Notes: generated from the sequence alone by a model not told the origin. DNA of 64,000 bases from Dendrolimus kikuchii (GCA_019925095.2 CM034388.1:28588934-28652933); one strand, 5' to 3'. Counted from the stretch's first letter, positions 34,443 to 46,436 are shown. Translations and numbers: made by a program.

Positions 34443-35150
34443 TACATACATACATACACATACACAACTTCACGCCAGTTCCCTTGCGGGGTAGGCAACG
34501 AACAACAGAGCGTCATTTAGGCTTATTCTTACACACCTCACTTGCTTCTTTGACATTCATAACTCTTGTCATGCACGCTCGTCTGTTCTTTAGGCTTCTG
34601 ACATCACCTTCTGCTAGTACACGATCAATTTGATCATGGAAGGTGTGTCGTGGCCTTCCACGACTTCTGCAACCATCCACTTTTGCATTGTATATCTGTT
34701 TAGTCATTATTTCCACATGCCCGAACCACCGGCGCATTCCTTTCCTTACCTTCACCCCGACACTCTCTTTCAGACCAACTCTCTTTCTTACTTCGGTATT
34801 ACGAACGCGGTCCACTAGCGTCACTCCGCAGATTTAGCGCAGTGCTCGCATCTCGACCGCGTTTACTCTACTTTCATGCTCTCTCTTCCATACCCAACTC
34901 TCGCTTCCATACGTGAGCGTAGGTACCAGCACCGCGTTGTTGACGGCGAGCTGGGCCTTCTGGCTGAGGTTCTTAGCGCCTAGAAGTTTACCTAACGCTA
35001 CATTCAAACTATTCCCCAAATTCACTCTCCTTTCTATATCAGCGGTGTACCTTCCATCCCTGCTAAAAGCACATCCAAGATATACAAACTCATTCACTTG
35101 CTCCAGCATACAATATATACCTAGATCTAAATCAAACATTTCTGAACGCT
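34443..35150 (-). mobile_element. ATGT-LINE, longest copy
   Basis: About 700 bp. From 35139 the frame reads MFDLDLGIYCMLEQVNEFVY, LGCAFSRDGRYTADIERRVN, and LVPTLTYGSESWVWKREHES, then the common C-terminal part. This is the region after the reverse-transcriptase catalytic core (the catalytic box itself is not present). Nonsense codons are at 34834-34836 (K to stop) and about 34510 (W to stop), and 15 bases are missing at GHVEI/MTKQ. Confidence 0.9.
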
Positions 35151-35390
35151 ATCTTACAATACACACAAATAAAAGCGACCAATTATATTGATAAAGATAT
35201 GATATAAAAACAATTCAATTTGTTAATTAATCTAAGCGATTTGCGGCTTGGAAATGTTTATGATAAGAATAAAAACATGACATCGCTGCGCTTGTTCGCG
35301 ACACAAATATCTGGGCAAGTGGAATATTTCGTATCGATTCCGATGTATCTGGGCAGCCGTATTCTGTACCTTAGTCGAAGTCCACACGAA
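35151..35390. other. no recognised feature
   Basis: No repeat match found. Confidence 0.35.
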
Positions 35391-35392
35391 TA

Positions 35393-36339
35393 TCTAATAT
35401 ATAAAATTCTCGTGTCACAGTTTTCGTTGCCATACTCCTCCGAAACGGCTTGACCGATTTTGATGAAATTTTTGTGCTTATCCGGTATCTATGAGAATCG
35501 GCCAACATCTATTTTTCATCCCCCTAAATGTTAAGGGTAGTCCACCCCTAATTTTTTTATTTTATTTTTTAGACAAAATTTTTAATTTCTATTTTTTTAT
35601 GATACAACATACAAAAATACATACAACCCTAAATTGTCACCCCTCTACGATCAACCCCTATTTTTTATTTGTTAATTATAAACTTTAAAATCTTTTGGCA
35701 AGATTTTTAATCTTATTTTGTCATGACCTAGAATAAAAAAAAAATATATTACTCTTTTAGATTCACAATTAGAACCGGTAGGTGGCGCTGAGATCGGGTT
35801 CTGGAATCCTCCTAATCACATACATACATACATACATAACTTCACGCCAGTTCCCTTGCGGGGTAGGCACGAACAACAGAGTGCCATTTAGGCTTATTCT
35901 TACACACCTCACTTGCCTCTTTGACATTCATAACTCTTGTCATGCACACTCGTCTGTTCTTAAGGCTCCTGAAATCACCTTCTGCTAGTACACGATCAAT
36001 TTGATCATGGAAGGTGTGTCGTGGCCTTCCACGACTTCTGCATCCATCCACTTTTGCATTGTATATCTGTTTAGTCATTCTTTCATCATGCATTCTTTCT
36101 ACATGCCCGAACCACCGGAGCATTCCTTTCCTTACCTTCACCCCGACACTCTCTTTCAGACCAACTCTCTTTCTTCCTCTTCTTCCTCCTAATCACCTGG
36201 AGCGATTTTGTTTTTGTGTGTTTGAGTGGGTACCGGGATGGTTTAGATTCGCAATTAGAACCGGTAGGTGGCTCTGGGATCGGGTTCTAGAATTTTATTT
36301 TCTAAGGCAGGACAACGTCTGCCGGGGCCGCTAGTATAA
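35393..36339 (-). repeat. C-repeat interrupted by a LINE
   Basis: Reverse complement of the plan at 17498-18086: AT-rich end, ccatactcctccgaaacggc, the ggggttgat-type blocks, ggtaggtggcgctgagatcg, and cgtctgccggggccgctag at the other end. The insertion at 35820-36183 splits it. Confidence 0.8.
35820..36183 (-). mobile_element. ATGT-LINE 3' end inside a C-repeat
   Basis: Exact 13 bp TSD tcctcctaatcac at 35807-35819 and 36184-36196; open frame from 36141 to the stop. The C-repeat continues across it, so the order of insertion is clear. Confidence 0.93.
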
Positions 36340-36374
36340 ATTTGAAAATTATCCTGTTTCGTTATTTGTTTCTA

Positions 36375-36733
36375 CTAGTGGTCGCCCAGTGTTCGAAGTT
36401 TGACCATAATTAATTTAATCTATAAGTTTGAACATTACTAAGGTTCTGTTGTCAAAGACTTCTACAATCACAGATTTCGCCAAGGCTACGCTGTTAATTT
36501 GACTTGAACAATAAACAAAAGTGTATATATGCGTGTGTGTGTCAAATACATGGTAGTGTGTATAATTTTTTTTTTTATTGATTTAATGTATTTCTTATGC
36601 ATAATTTAAAAAAAATATTAGCATCTGCACTCCTTCTCTATATAAACTATAAGTGTGCGAAGTTTCATACTAATATGTCCGCGCAATTTTCGTAAAAAGG
36701 GTTACAAAGTTTTTGCATCACGTATTAATATAA
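36375..36733 (+). repeat. E-repeat, full copy
   Basis: Starts ctagtggtcgcccagtgttc, contains ttaatttgacttgaacaata, gcgtgtgtgtgtcaaatac and tctctatataaactataagt, and ends cacgtattaatata. Sister copies at 46437-46785 and 49110-49812. Confidence 0.8.
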
Positions 36734-36739
36734 TGATAT

Positions 36740-37415
36740 TTGTTCACTTTTCGCAGTCTTAAGGAACTACCTAGATCGAAGATATAAGTAGATGGAATTA
36801 ATTACGACAAGTCTGTATTACATAAATCGTAACAAGAAAATTACGAACGTTTCATTAAAAAAAAAATCTGGCAGACAAGGTTCATACATAACAAAAATCA
36901 CATTTATTGTCTTTAAATATAGATTATTTACAAATGTAAAAGAAATAAAAATCACATTTCTGTGAAACATTCGTAATTTTATTGTAAAGATTTTTGAAAC
37001 TGTTATTTTACAATTTGTCGTAAAAAATCCATGAATTTATATCTTCAAATTGTAATGTTCATAATATTTTCAAATAAGTCGACAGGCAAAGTATCTACGG
37101 GACCACATTGAAAGCGTCAGATTTTACTCTTCTCAGGATTCGTTTTAAAACGTGAAATGCAAAGAAGTCGGGGTAATGAATCGTGATTGCTATCGAGCTT
37201 ATTAATAACATATCGGAAACGAAGAGAAAAGAAGGGCCCGAAAAAGCACGCTTCGTGATACTATCGTGCCATGAAATAATACTGTAATTCAGATTAATTA
37301 ATAAAGTTATGTTCACAAGTCGTTTATTTACTATAGATCTTACACCACTAAGAAGAATGCTGCAGTGCTTACGCTTGGTGATAAGCATAGTTAGTGTAGC
37401 CCAGGGACAGACAGG
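36740..37415. other. no recognised feature
   Basis: AT-rich, no supported content. Confidence 0.4.
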
Positions 37416-37419
37416 TTAG

Positions 37420-37600
37420 TCCTTATCCGTGGAAGAAGGGAGAAGGAATACGATTTCTTGAGGCCGGGCGGCCTGTCGTAAGAGGCGACAAAACAACTCA
37501 TAGCCAGGTGGTATGGTCTTTGCCCGTCTGGATGGCTGCCCCTGGTTTAGAGTATGCCGCCATAACAACCTTGAGTTGTGTTCCGGCATTAGTGACCAGA
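37420..37600 (+). repeat. B-repeat 5' half, diverged
   Basis: tatccgtggaagaagggaga to ggcattagtgacca; lacks the A tail, cut close to the LTR that follows. Confidence 0.75.
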
Positions 37601-37654
37601 TTTAACAGATAAACACAAAAAAGAAAATACTACACTTTTACAATTTTATAATAC

Positions 37655-38147
37655 TGTTACAAATTAGCAGGAATCGAATTAAAATGCTGTTAGAATTATT
37701 ATAGAGTTTCTTAGAACTATACAAACACGTATAACACAGGTACAAATGTAACCGAACGTAATGCAGGTCGTAATTCAATAAAACGGACTTGGTGTCCGTC
37801 TCTATTAGATTCCCGATTGTACACACGTCAAGCCTTGATCGTAGTTGTCGCTGAACTGCCCCCTTTCTCCATCAAGCCGTCGTTTTATACCTCGCAAATA
37901 CAAATGTGCCCGTGTCGCAGTCGACGTAATCCGCAACACCTGGCTAATGATTCGGCCGTAAGCGGCCGTTAACGATGACGATAGAACAATAGACTGTTCT
38001 CTAGAAACGTATGCCAATAAATAAATAAACAGAGAAGACAATCATAAAAGAATTACAATCAGTTCAAATGCCGACAAGTAATAAAATGTGTTTTTACAGA
38101 TAATTATGTAGGTGAAATTTGTTTTTGTCGGAACCTAAGTTGTAAGA
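37655..38147 (-). mobile_element. solo LTR
   Basis: Runs from tgttacaaattagc to about gttgtaaga, near-inverted ends expected of an LTR (TG...CA with one change). The minus strand holds aggtataaaacgacgg (promoter-like) and aataattctaacagcattttaattcg near the 3' end, as in the copy at 59850-60280. No internal coding region is attached, so it is a solo LTR. TSD not clear. Confidence 0.65.
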
Positions 38148-38450
38148 ATATTATAGATAGATAAATAAATTCAAAGTTTCCAGAATAGGTACACCGAATG
38201 TTTAGATATACAGTTGATATGGTGGAGGTTGTATAGCTGACGCGATGTCAGGTTTGTGCGGTTCACCGCAGTAAATGTTTGTCAGGGTGCTATTATTAGA
38301 AGCGCTTGGTATTAAATTAATCAACAGTGGTTTCACGAGATGGCTGTCCAAATATTAAAATTGTAAAGGAGCATACTTTAATATTAATTGAGTAGCTGTA
38401 CCCAGCCCTGTGTTGATGTGGTTCGGTCTGATTTAACATGAAATAAAAAA
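38148..38450. other. no recognised feature
   Basis: AT-rich spacer between LTR and TIR element. Confidence 0.4.
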
Positions 38451-38451
38451 G

Positions 38452-39811
38452 CAAGTAGGGGAGAACGGGGTTGGAAGTTCCGATTTTTAAATAACATGTA
38501 GTTTCATTATAAAAATGAAGGATTCAGTTTCTAAAATGTGCAAATATTTAACGTATGTTTATCGTTTTTTATAATATTATAGTAATTTCTACTAATATCT
38601 CAATACTTTTTTTTTTTACAGAATAACTTGTTTGTGAAATTTCGGAGCGTTCAACATTCTGCCCCGATTTGGGGCGAATTATTCCACTTTTGAGATAAAT
38701 CGTTCCGTTTAGATTATGACAATATGTTTTCAGAATAACATAATTTCTTAAATAAAACAAACATTTTATTAAACATATGCATGTTATGTTTATTTTATTA
38801 CATGATATTTGAGATATTTCAACTTATAAATCTTATGACATGCATAATTAAACTTTACAAAACCACAAAACATAACTAATGAGCTCCAGATAAACGATTA
38901 CAGAAAAATGTATTCACATTACGACTATTAAATGTAGATGAACTTCCTGCATTAGTTTCTTCTGGGATTCTTATCCATAAAACGGGGTTCTTCTTCATAA
39001 ATCCAGTACCTCAGTCAGCTTCAGTTTCTTGATTCTTGTGCCTTTTTTCCGGCAGAAGACCGAAGTATATTAAGGAACATTTTAACGCTAATTCTTTTTC
39101 CTGTTCCAAGTAAAAAATAGCCTAGGCTTTATAACCTATGGCAGGAACCTTACCAGCTATTAAAATTGTGCAACAAATCGATGCAACGTCATGTGAAAAT
39201 TCTTAAGTTCTCTTGCCACAATTTTAACAATATTTCCCTCCGTGATAACAACATCTGTAGCTTGATTAAGGATGTTTCGAGTGTTTTACCTCTTCCTGTA
39301 TTACTTTTGTAGTTTTGCATTTTTAAAATAAAAGAAATATTGTCATAAGTATTTTAGGTACAATTTAAGGTTGGGGTAAATTGGGGTACTTTGCCCTTAA
39401 GAACAACTATCCCCGCCAGGCGGGAACTTATAGTTCCAAATTATGTTTATATCAAAGACTGGCATACTGGCAACGCTATATAATTTTTTGAAAAACTACG
39501 TAAGCAATAAGATACCCTACTAATGTCACTACAATTTAGGCAAGCTACGCAACAATTGGTTTATAATAAAGAGAGATAGACCAAAAAGTTTGAATACAAA
39601 AATATCTACTTACGTGATCTTTTGCCAGCTACCTGTACATACATAGCCACTCGACCGCCGCTGCCCTAGTAACTAAATTGGCTGCCGACGCAGCGCATCA
39701 TCTGACCCTTTATAGTGCATTTCACTTATATTGCTATTTGTTTTTCTTACAATGTTATTGTTGGTGGAGCAACTTACCCCGGGAACTTCCAGCCCCGCTC
39801 TCCCCTACTTG
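38452..39811. mobile_element. 1.36 kb TIR element, non-autonomous
   Basis: Left end caagtaggggagaacggggt at 38452 and right end, read on the other strand, caagtaggggagagcggggc from 39811; the match continues through tggaagttcc for 30 bases with 2 mismatches. Inside, ggggtaaattggggtac (39372) and ccccgattt/cgccccaa patches repeat the G-rich theme of the ends. No transposase-like frame. TSD not identified, so the superfamily is open. Confidence 0.7.
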
Positions 39812-39854
39812 TTTTTAAAATGTTCAACTTAACGACGCTTTACATATACATACG

Positions 39855-39975
39855 TATTATCACGCCCGTTTCCCATGGGGGTAGGCAGATATAGCTGATT
39901 TCCACTTGCGACGATCCTGAGAAACCATTTTCGTTTTATCTGCTTTTATTAATCTCTTCAAACCTTTTATAATTG
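39855..39975 (-). mobile_element. older sister LINE 3' end
   Basis: Minus strand: gaagagattaataaaagcag, tctcaggatcgtcgcaagtg, tctgcctacccccatgggaa, then cgtgataatacgtatgtata. Pairs with the copy at 22086-22289 rather than with the main ATGT-LINE. Confidence 0.65.
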
Positions 39976-39979
39976 GGTA

Positions 39980-40660
39980 CTTGACACATTGTACACTAAA
40001 TTATTATATTATTAAATTATTAATTAAATAAATTCTAAAACAATTTCATATGTACATACATGTAAATGAGCGGTGCTTTCAAATACGTTGCTATAATCAT
40101 ATTTTTAAATTTTCATAATTTCAATCATTACAATTTAAAAATGATCAATACGCTATTTCACCCGTTAAAGATGTGACGTAATAATTTGTTACGCTTACAC
40201 AAAATCTAGAAGCTTACGGCGTTTTGGTTGACGATGAAGAGCATTAAATTGATGTGGTTTCCAACTATCGTGGTATAGGATATTTTTTCACAAAATAAAT
40301 TTACATTTTTCTCGTGGCAACTACAGTAATATTTTATGCTGGCAGCACTCGCCGCTCGTCGCGTACTCGCTCCGTACTCACTCGTAGCGTAATTTTTTTG
40401 TCGCGCGACGAACGACGAATTATAAAGACTGAGGCTCCCCCGGCCTTATAAGGAACGGCCCTTACTGCTTACGTCTGGATTCCACGCGGGGACGTGTCCA
40501 CACAATAAAAACGTTTTTATTTATTTATCGGCTTTATGCTGAACGCCGTCCCTGAGTGATTTCTGTATGTTGAAGTTTATATTTGTATTGATTTTGAGTC
40601 TTCAATGTTCGCCTATTTGTTGTGGTGTATGAAGCCGAAATGAGATAAGAGAGAGGTTCC
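39980..40660. other. no recognised feature
   Basis: AT-rich with a GC-richer block at 40340-40500 (ctcgccgctcgtcgcgtact, ttccacgcggggacgtgtcc); no frame supported. Confidence 0.4.
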
Positions 40661-40667
40661 TCTATAT

Positions 40668-40890
40668 TATTGCATGAGTTCAGCAGACAGGCAGACGGGC
40701 CACCTGATGGAAAGCGATTACCGTCGCCTATGGACATTTATAACACCAAAGGTGCTACTAATGTGCTGCCGCTCTCGAAAATGTGACTGAAACCTGGACA
40801 CTAATGACGGAACACAACTCGAAGTTGTTATGGCGGCATACTCTAGACCAGGGGTGGTAGCCATCCAGTCAGGCAAATATTTATAGCGTA
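40668..40890 (-). repeat. B-repeat, 5' part missing
   Basis: ttattgcatgagttcagcag to catccagtcaggcaaat. Confidence 0.8.
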
Positions 40891-40894
40891 AAAC

Positions 40895-41730
40895 CCTAAG
40901 TAGTAGCTCCATGTTACGTATATACAAATTTAATTAGCTGTTTTACCTAAAATTTTGCTGTTTCTTGTTACTAATTTCACTACAATAACAAAGAAACTAA
41001 GTCTATATAGTCTGCTCAACTGCGCAGCGAAACATAGAGGCGAGTCGCAGCCAATGAATGACGTGTTGTTTATGACTATGTATGTATTTATTAGTTAATT
41101 TTGCTTATCCATCTATTCCAGGTAAACGACGTCTTCTATCTGGATAAAACGTATCCTAAGTGTTGATTCGAGTTATAACCAGCATTATATCGAGTTTCAT
41201 CAATCAAATACGTTCAGTAGTTTCCAAAAAAGATGCGATCGCAGCGCCAGCGCAGTAGGGCGTTCGTGGGCTGTTATTATTTTATATATAAAATATATGA
41301 AAATCATCAACACTAATATTGGTTTCGACTCATCTCTCATTGTTACTCGGGTATTAGACATATCACACCAAACCGCGAGTAAAACTAGTCCGAAGCGTAA
41401 AGGAGGCGATCGACCTGCGCAAGTCGGCGGGCTTGCGCGCGCGCACATCGCGTACGTTTCCGCGAAAGTGTTTAAATTAGTATTTCTTCCGAGTCGATCT
41501 TCTGGTCTCGTGCTCGTCGCGTTTGTTTTATATATTTTTTACCCTTTTTAACTACCTGTTTAAATGCTACTCGAATTTCACTGATATTTTATAGTTTGAT
41601 TTAATAAGGGTCTTCTTTCGCCTGATTTATGAGTAATTCATCATTATTAAGAGGGATCTAACAGTATCTAAAAGCTGGTTCCTATATTTTGAGATCTAAA
41701 TAGAATATGAAATATAAAGAAAAACAATAT
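40895..41730. other. no firm feature
   Basis: Short gcgcagtagggcgttcgtgg near 41250 and a GC-rich block 41395-41465; nothing classifiable. Confidence 0.35.
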
Positions 41731-41734
41731 TTAG

Positions 41735-41935
41735 CTAGACGTGTTGCTGGGGAGTTTCTTGCCGCTTCTTCTCCTTTACAGCATCAACACGTTGCGAAAC
41801 GGTGTACATAGAATAGGAAGTAAAAATTAAATTTTAACTTACATGTATGACCTTCAAAAAGTGTTCTCCAGTGAACTTATTATGAATAAAAACTTTTGAA
41901 TTTGAATTGAATTTGAATTGAATTTGAATTTAACT
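41735..41935 (+). mobile_element. LINE/SINE 3' end with GAATTT-type tail
   Basis: gtgttgctggggagtttctt, ccgcttcttctcctttacag, gttgcgaaacggtgtacata, then gaataaaaacttttgaattt and repeated gaattt. A common lepidopteran element end, strand fixed by the tail. Confidence 0.65.
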
Positions 41936-42160
41936 ATTTATCCAGTTGCTCTACCATCGGTTGAGTTTTGACATTAGCTGTATGGAGCTTATGTCAAATT
42001 TTACCCGATAGTAAGGTAAATGAACGGTCGGTAAGACATACGAAACGGGTCTAAGGCAAATTAACGGGTTTTATGCATCGGTTATCTCATCGCGGAGGGT
42101 AAATTTCATTACCATGTTTTTCTTCACTGTGTACGGGCAATCAAGTTCCTCCTTGATCAG
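41936..42160. repeat. two repeat fragments
   Basis: 41940-42055 matches 52010-52110 (accatcggttgagttttgac, tatggagcttatgtcaaatt, aaatgaacggt). 42075-42140 has catcggttatctcatcgc and taccatgtttttcttcac, the core of SINE-1 on the minus strand. Confidence 0.5.
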
Positions 42161-42765
42161 TTCTCTAACATTTTGCTTTGAACAGCTCATAAATTTTCGA
42201 CACCCACGCACACACTCTCAAATTTCATATATACCAATCAGGACATTTCTAAAATGTTTAAACTAAAAGAAACAATTACTCGTGATTAGATGCAATATGC
42301 ATTTTGCCGTTTGACGACGCCCTTTTTTTGTATTTTGCTCTCGCTTTGTCTACGAACTTCAATTTATTGCCCCATTGTAAAACCTAAAACAGGTAACAAT
42401 AAAACCCTGCCCTTTAAAACTGATATTTTACTTGTGCACGAGTCATTGCGGTGTCAGTAAAAGTTTTTGCACCGCCGCTTTGGTTGATTGTACATGTATT
42501 AATGGTAAACAATAGGCATAATTAGCGGATCAGAAAATACTGCTTAAATTGTGGATGCTTTCCAGTCAGGTTTCATGCTTTTATGCTTTCCAGTCAGGGT
42601 AGAAGTAACATAGTCAGATATCAGCCATCTCTACCTATCATTTAAGAGCTGTGCTCTTGTCGGTAGAGCCTCCTCCAATCTTTTCTAGTATGGACCAGCT
42701 GTTTTAATTCTTTGTAGGACACGACACTATATAACTATACACGACTACTATACTATATACGACAC
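42161..42765. other. no recognised feature
   Basis: AT-rich; 42717-42769 has a loose repeat of acgacactata before the mariner-type element. Confidence 0.4.
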
Positions 42766-42769
42766 TATA

Positions 42770-43880
42770 CCTAGTCTTGCCATAAATATTGTAACAAAGA
42801 AATTTTTTTCTATTGCAAATAACATTTATAATATTCGAAGTGGTCTCCATTGGCTGCAACACAGTCCTTTAAACGTTGAGGCCAGTTATCAATAGAAGCA
42901 CGCACTTTTTCCATGGGAAAATTCTTCACTGCCAATTGTATGGACTGTTTTAGGGACTCCAAATTATCATGGCGTTTAGAGCAAGCCGTACTCTCTTAAA
43001 CTGACCATAGGACCATTCTTGGTTATGGAACATGGTGTTGTTGAGAGGCTTAACTACCTTCTCAAGAATGGTATCTTGATACACTTGTGCTGAAGTTTTG
43101 ATACCTTTTTCACAAAAATATGGCTCAGTCACTCCTTCATAGCTATCACCCCACCAAACCATTACTGAAGACGGATAATGCCCACGTTGCACTCTGTTGA
43201 CTAATTGAAAAGCTTCCTTAGAGCGTTGAGTATATATACGGTCATTTTTTTTGTTAAAATGTTGCTCAACTGTAAAAATTTTCTCATCCGTAAACAAAAT
43301 TTTTCTGTGACCTTCCTTTGCGTACCGCTTCAGTAGTTGTTTCGATTTTACCTCCCTATTCTTTTTTAAATTATGAGTTAAGAAAAGACCAGTGCGTCTC
43401 TTATAGGCTGCAAGTCCTAAGTCATCTTTTAGAATACGCGACATGGTTTTAGGTGATATTTTCATCTCTCGAGACAAAATCTTTTGCTTTCGGACAGGAT
43501 TTCTTGGAATTATTTCCCTCACTGCTTTGACCACCTTTTTCGTACGAACACTACGTGGACGGCCAGATCTTTTTCTGTCACAAACAGAGGAGGTCTCATT
43601 GTACCTGCTAATAGCCCGGTACACAAACATTTGACTAATAGCAAGCGTATGGAGAGTTTTAAAAACTACATTTGGCTCCATACCTACTTTGAGTAAGGCA
43701 ATCACAGCGATTCGGTTCTCTTTATCGCCCCACTCCATTTTAATATCGCTAAATGTTGTCCAATATATTGGCGCCAAAATGAGAAAACACAATGTACAAT
43801 CATATAAAAATGACAGATTCCAAATTCAAATATAATATTTTATTTTTCTTAATTGTAACAGTATTTATGGCCAGACTAAG
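42770..43880 (-). mobile_element. mariner-type (Tc1/mariner) transposon
   Basis: 1111 bp between TA dinucleotides at 42768-42769 and 43881-43882. Inverted ends: cctagtcttgccataaatat at the left and, on the other strand, cttagtctggccataaatac at the right, continuing as tgttaca/tgtaaca. One transposase frame lies between. The element is complete at its ends but has lost part of its catalytic region, so it is not autonomous. Confidence 0.95.
42810..43738 (-). pseudogene. mariner-type transposase, internal deletion
   Basis: Start MEWGDKENRIAVIALLKVGM at 43738. Order: helix-turn-helix DNA-binding region (about residues 1-55), GRPRSVRTKKVVKAV linker, second DNA-binding part (LSREMKISPKTMSRILKDDL), then the catalytic domain with the first aspartate in ILFTDEKIFTVE and the VMVWWG and EKGIKTSAQVYQDTILEKVV segments. 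After NQEWS the frame jumps: the usual segment with the second and third catalytic Asp is absent, and reading continues in another frame as ESTACSKRHDNLESLKQSIQ and FPMEKVRASIDNWPQRLKDC to TAG at 42810. An internal deletion with frameshift is the simplest explanation. The start could alternatively lie upstream at 43792. Inactive. D1 to D2 spacing, hence subfamily (maT, rosa or other), cannot be read. Confidence 0.93.
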
Positions 43881-44039
43881 TATAGCTTCTCTATATAACT
43901 ATAAAAATAAATAAATAATATAGTACCTAATAACTGCAGAAAATTTTAAAAACCAATCAAGCCTATTAAATCCTTCATGCAATGCATTTAAAAAAATAAC
44001 TAATAACTCGGCACGTCCAGCGCTTTACTAAGATGTTGT

Positions 44040-44190
44040 AAAAACTATATAGTATTGATTTATAAGCATGGCTTTCCCACGTGCTACCAGGAATAGAACC
44101 CGGAACGGCCGCCTCCTGGGAAACTGTACGACAGGCTTATCGACTTTTTCTCCGGTGTGTAGTGATAGGCTATCTACCAGGAGATTTGTC
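44040..44190 (-). mobile_element. possible tRNA-like SINE fragment
   Basis: Minus strand gttctattcctggtagcacg resembles a B box region; the A box is unclear. Confidence 0.3.
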
Positions 44191-44307
44191 GATAAAATTA
44201 ATTTGTTAACCAAAAGCTGTAACTATCGACAGGTATTGGATACGTTGAATATGTGCTTCATTTACGTTTTAAAATAACCCTACCGCACACGAAACATAAT
44301 TTTCCAG

Positions 44308-44530
44308 GTGGTAGGGCGATTGCCCGACTGGATGGCTACCACCCCTGGTCTAGAGTATGTCGCCATAACAAGCTTGAGTTGTGTTCCGGCATTAGTGACC
44401 AGGTTCCAGTTTCCCTTAAGAAAGCAGTAGCGCATTTGTAGCACCTTTGGTGTTGCAAATGTTAATAGGCGATGGTAACCGCTTTCCATCAAGTGTGCCG
44501 TCTGCTTGTCTGCTGAACTCCTGCACTAAA
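44308..44530 (+). repeat. B-repeat, 5' part missing
   Basis: caggtggtagggcgattgcc to gaactcctgcactaaaaaag. Confidence 0.85.
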
Positions 44531-44587
44531 AAAGCAGAAAATACCTTAAAATTAATATAAATGTGTTTTTAGTAATTTTATAAAACA

Positions 44588-44880
44588 CTAGCTGACCCGG
44601 CAAACTTCGTACCGCCTCAGAATCAATAAATAAAAAACGTTGATTTCTGAACGACGGGACGAACATCAAATGTTTGACAGGTAGGAATAGTTTCTAAGGA
44701 AAAGCGAAATTGTTGTTTTTAGTATATTCCAAGATTTTTTTTCATATTTACTCACCTTTTAAACCTTTCTCGGACTTCCACAAATAATTCAAAACCAAAA
44801 TTAGCCAAATCAGTCCAGCCGTTCTCGAGTTTTAGGGAGTCTAACCACCAGAAATTGATTTTTATTTATATATATAGCTA
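44588..44880 (+). repeat. CTAG-type repeat, fourth variant
   Basis: Starts ctagctgacccggcaaactt, ends cagtccagccgttctcgagt plus AT-rich DNA. Related in ends to C-repeats but with its own body. Confidence 0.7.
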
Positions 44881-44884
44881 TAAA

Positions 44885-45500
44885 ACGGGTTATTATTTTT
44901 TACATATCGATATCGTATCCTCTATATTATATTAATATCGTATTAACTAATTGAAACTAAGCAGAACAGAAAATAGAAGACTCAGAAATATCTTTAATTA
45001 TATCCTTAAGTTTTAACTGTATACAGAAAGATCTAGAAGGTAACTGTGATTAGACTAGTTGAAAATATCAATGTAATTGTATATGAAAACACGGACGCTG
45101 TTGGTTTTTCCTATGAGAGGAATATTCATATTGAAATTAATCTGCAACAAAGTGCATTTCAATCTGTTTAATATACTGTTAATGCTGTTATTATTACACT
45201 TCTCAACATGACATTGTTGTAAAACGCTTTGAATATTTAAAATCAGTGTGTACACTAAAATACATTATAATTTCTAATCAACAACTCAATATCTTTTTTT
45301 TTTTGCAAGAATTTAATTTATACATATGTTGTACAGTTGTAAAAGCACAGTACATTCTACCACATAGTGGTATACAAAAGTAACTTAACACTAAAATTAA
45401 ATTTACATAAATATTCTAGTCCAGAAACATGTCAAATAAGCTTTAGTAATAAATAAATAAAATAATTTATATTTGATGTCAAAAGAAAAAAAATATAGTA
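44885..45500. other. no recognised feature
   Basis: AT-rich. Confidence 0.4.
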
Positions 45501-45504
45501 TACT

Positions 45505-45836
45505 AGCGGCCCCGGCAGATGTTGTCCTGCTCTGAAATAAATAAAAATCTAGGACCCGACCCCAGCGCCACCTACCGGTTCCAATTGTGGATTTAAACCA
45601 TCCGGGAACCCACTCAAACACACAAAAACAAAATCACCAAAATCGCTCCAGGTGATTAAGAGGATTCTACAACCCGATCTCAGCGCCATCTACCGGTTCC
45701 AATGGGATAAAAAGTATCCTATGTCCGTCTCCTGGGTCTAAGCTACCTCCCCATCGATTTTCAGCCAAATCGGTACAGCCGTTCTCGAGTTATAAATAGT
45801 GTAACTAACACGACTTTCTTTTTTATATATAGATTA
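45505..45836 (+). repeat. C-repeat, medium length
   Basis: ctagcggccccggcagatgt, the agcgccacctaccggttcc block, then cggtacagccgttctcgagt and an AT-rich end. Its right half matches the variant at 44588, so it looks like a hybrid of the two. Confidence 0.75.
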
Positions 45837-45839
45837 TTA

Positions 45840-46430
45840 TACTGCACGCGAAGAAAAATGTTTAATAAGATCTTGTCCATCCAAAGGTTGTCTGGAAGGT
45901 ATTATTTTAAGCAATAAGGGCGCCCATTGTACTACCGTATAGTCAAGACATGACAGTATATTACTTCTATGATGTTGGTGTATAATAAAGAGTATTTTTG
46001 TTGTAAGCTTTCCCATATAGATAATAACGACAAGCACTTTCTTTGTGCAATTCATACACAGTATAGAAACATTCTTTAATAAACCACTTTCAAATCATCA
46101 TCATAATTTTCAAACAGCCATTAATTTTGTCGATAAAACAGCCCACCACTAAATCTGTTCACTACCGATCCCGGATTGTAGTATCGACAAATGACGCAGC
46201 GGTATGTTGTGACGGCATTGCCTCATGCTTCCTACATTGTCAAAGTTGGATCAAAACAATATTAACGATTCTAAAGATCCAGAGTACTTAATTACGTAAC
46301 CGTACTATATTTCTTGTGCTTAAAGTATGGCAGGGTCTTGTATGGTAACTTGCCCTTTATACAAGGAACGTGCTTAGTAAGTCAGACCAATGAAGAAGAT
46401 TTAAATCTAGCTAAATAAGTATATGACAGT
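45840..46430. other. no recognised feature
   Basis: AT-rich, unique-looking. Confidence 0.4.
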
Positions 46431-46436
46431 TTGATA

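Noticed and set aside
6429..36334. Minus-sense frames across ATGT-LINE copies (MCRGLPRLLHPSTFALYICL and similar).
   Set aside because: These are antisense shadows of the LINE Pol C-terminus.
35393..36339. C-repeats as Helitrons (3' CTAG end).
   Set aside because: The reverse strand does end in CTAG before T, but no convincing subterminal hairpin or TC 5' end was seen, so the class is left open.
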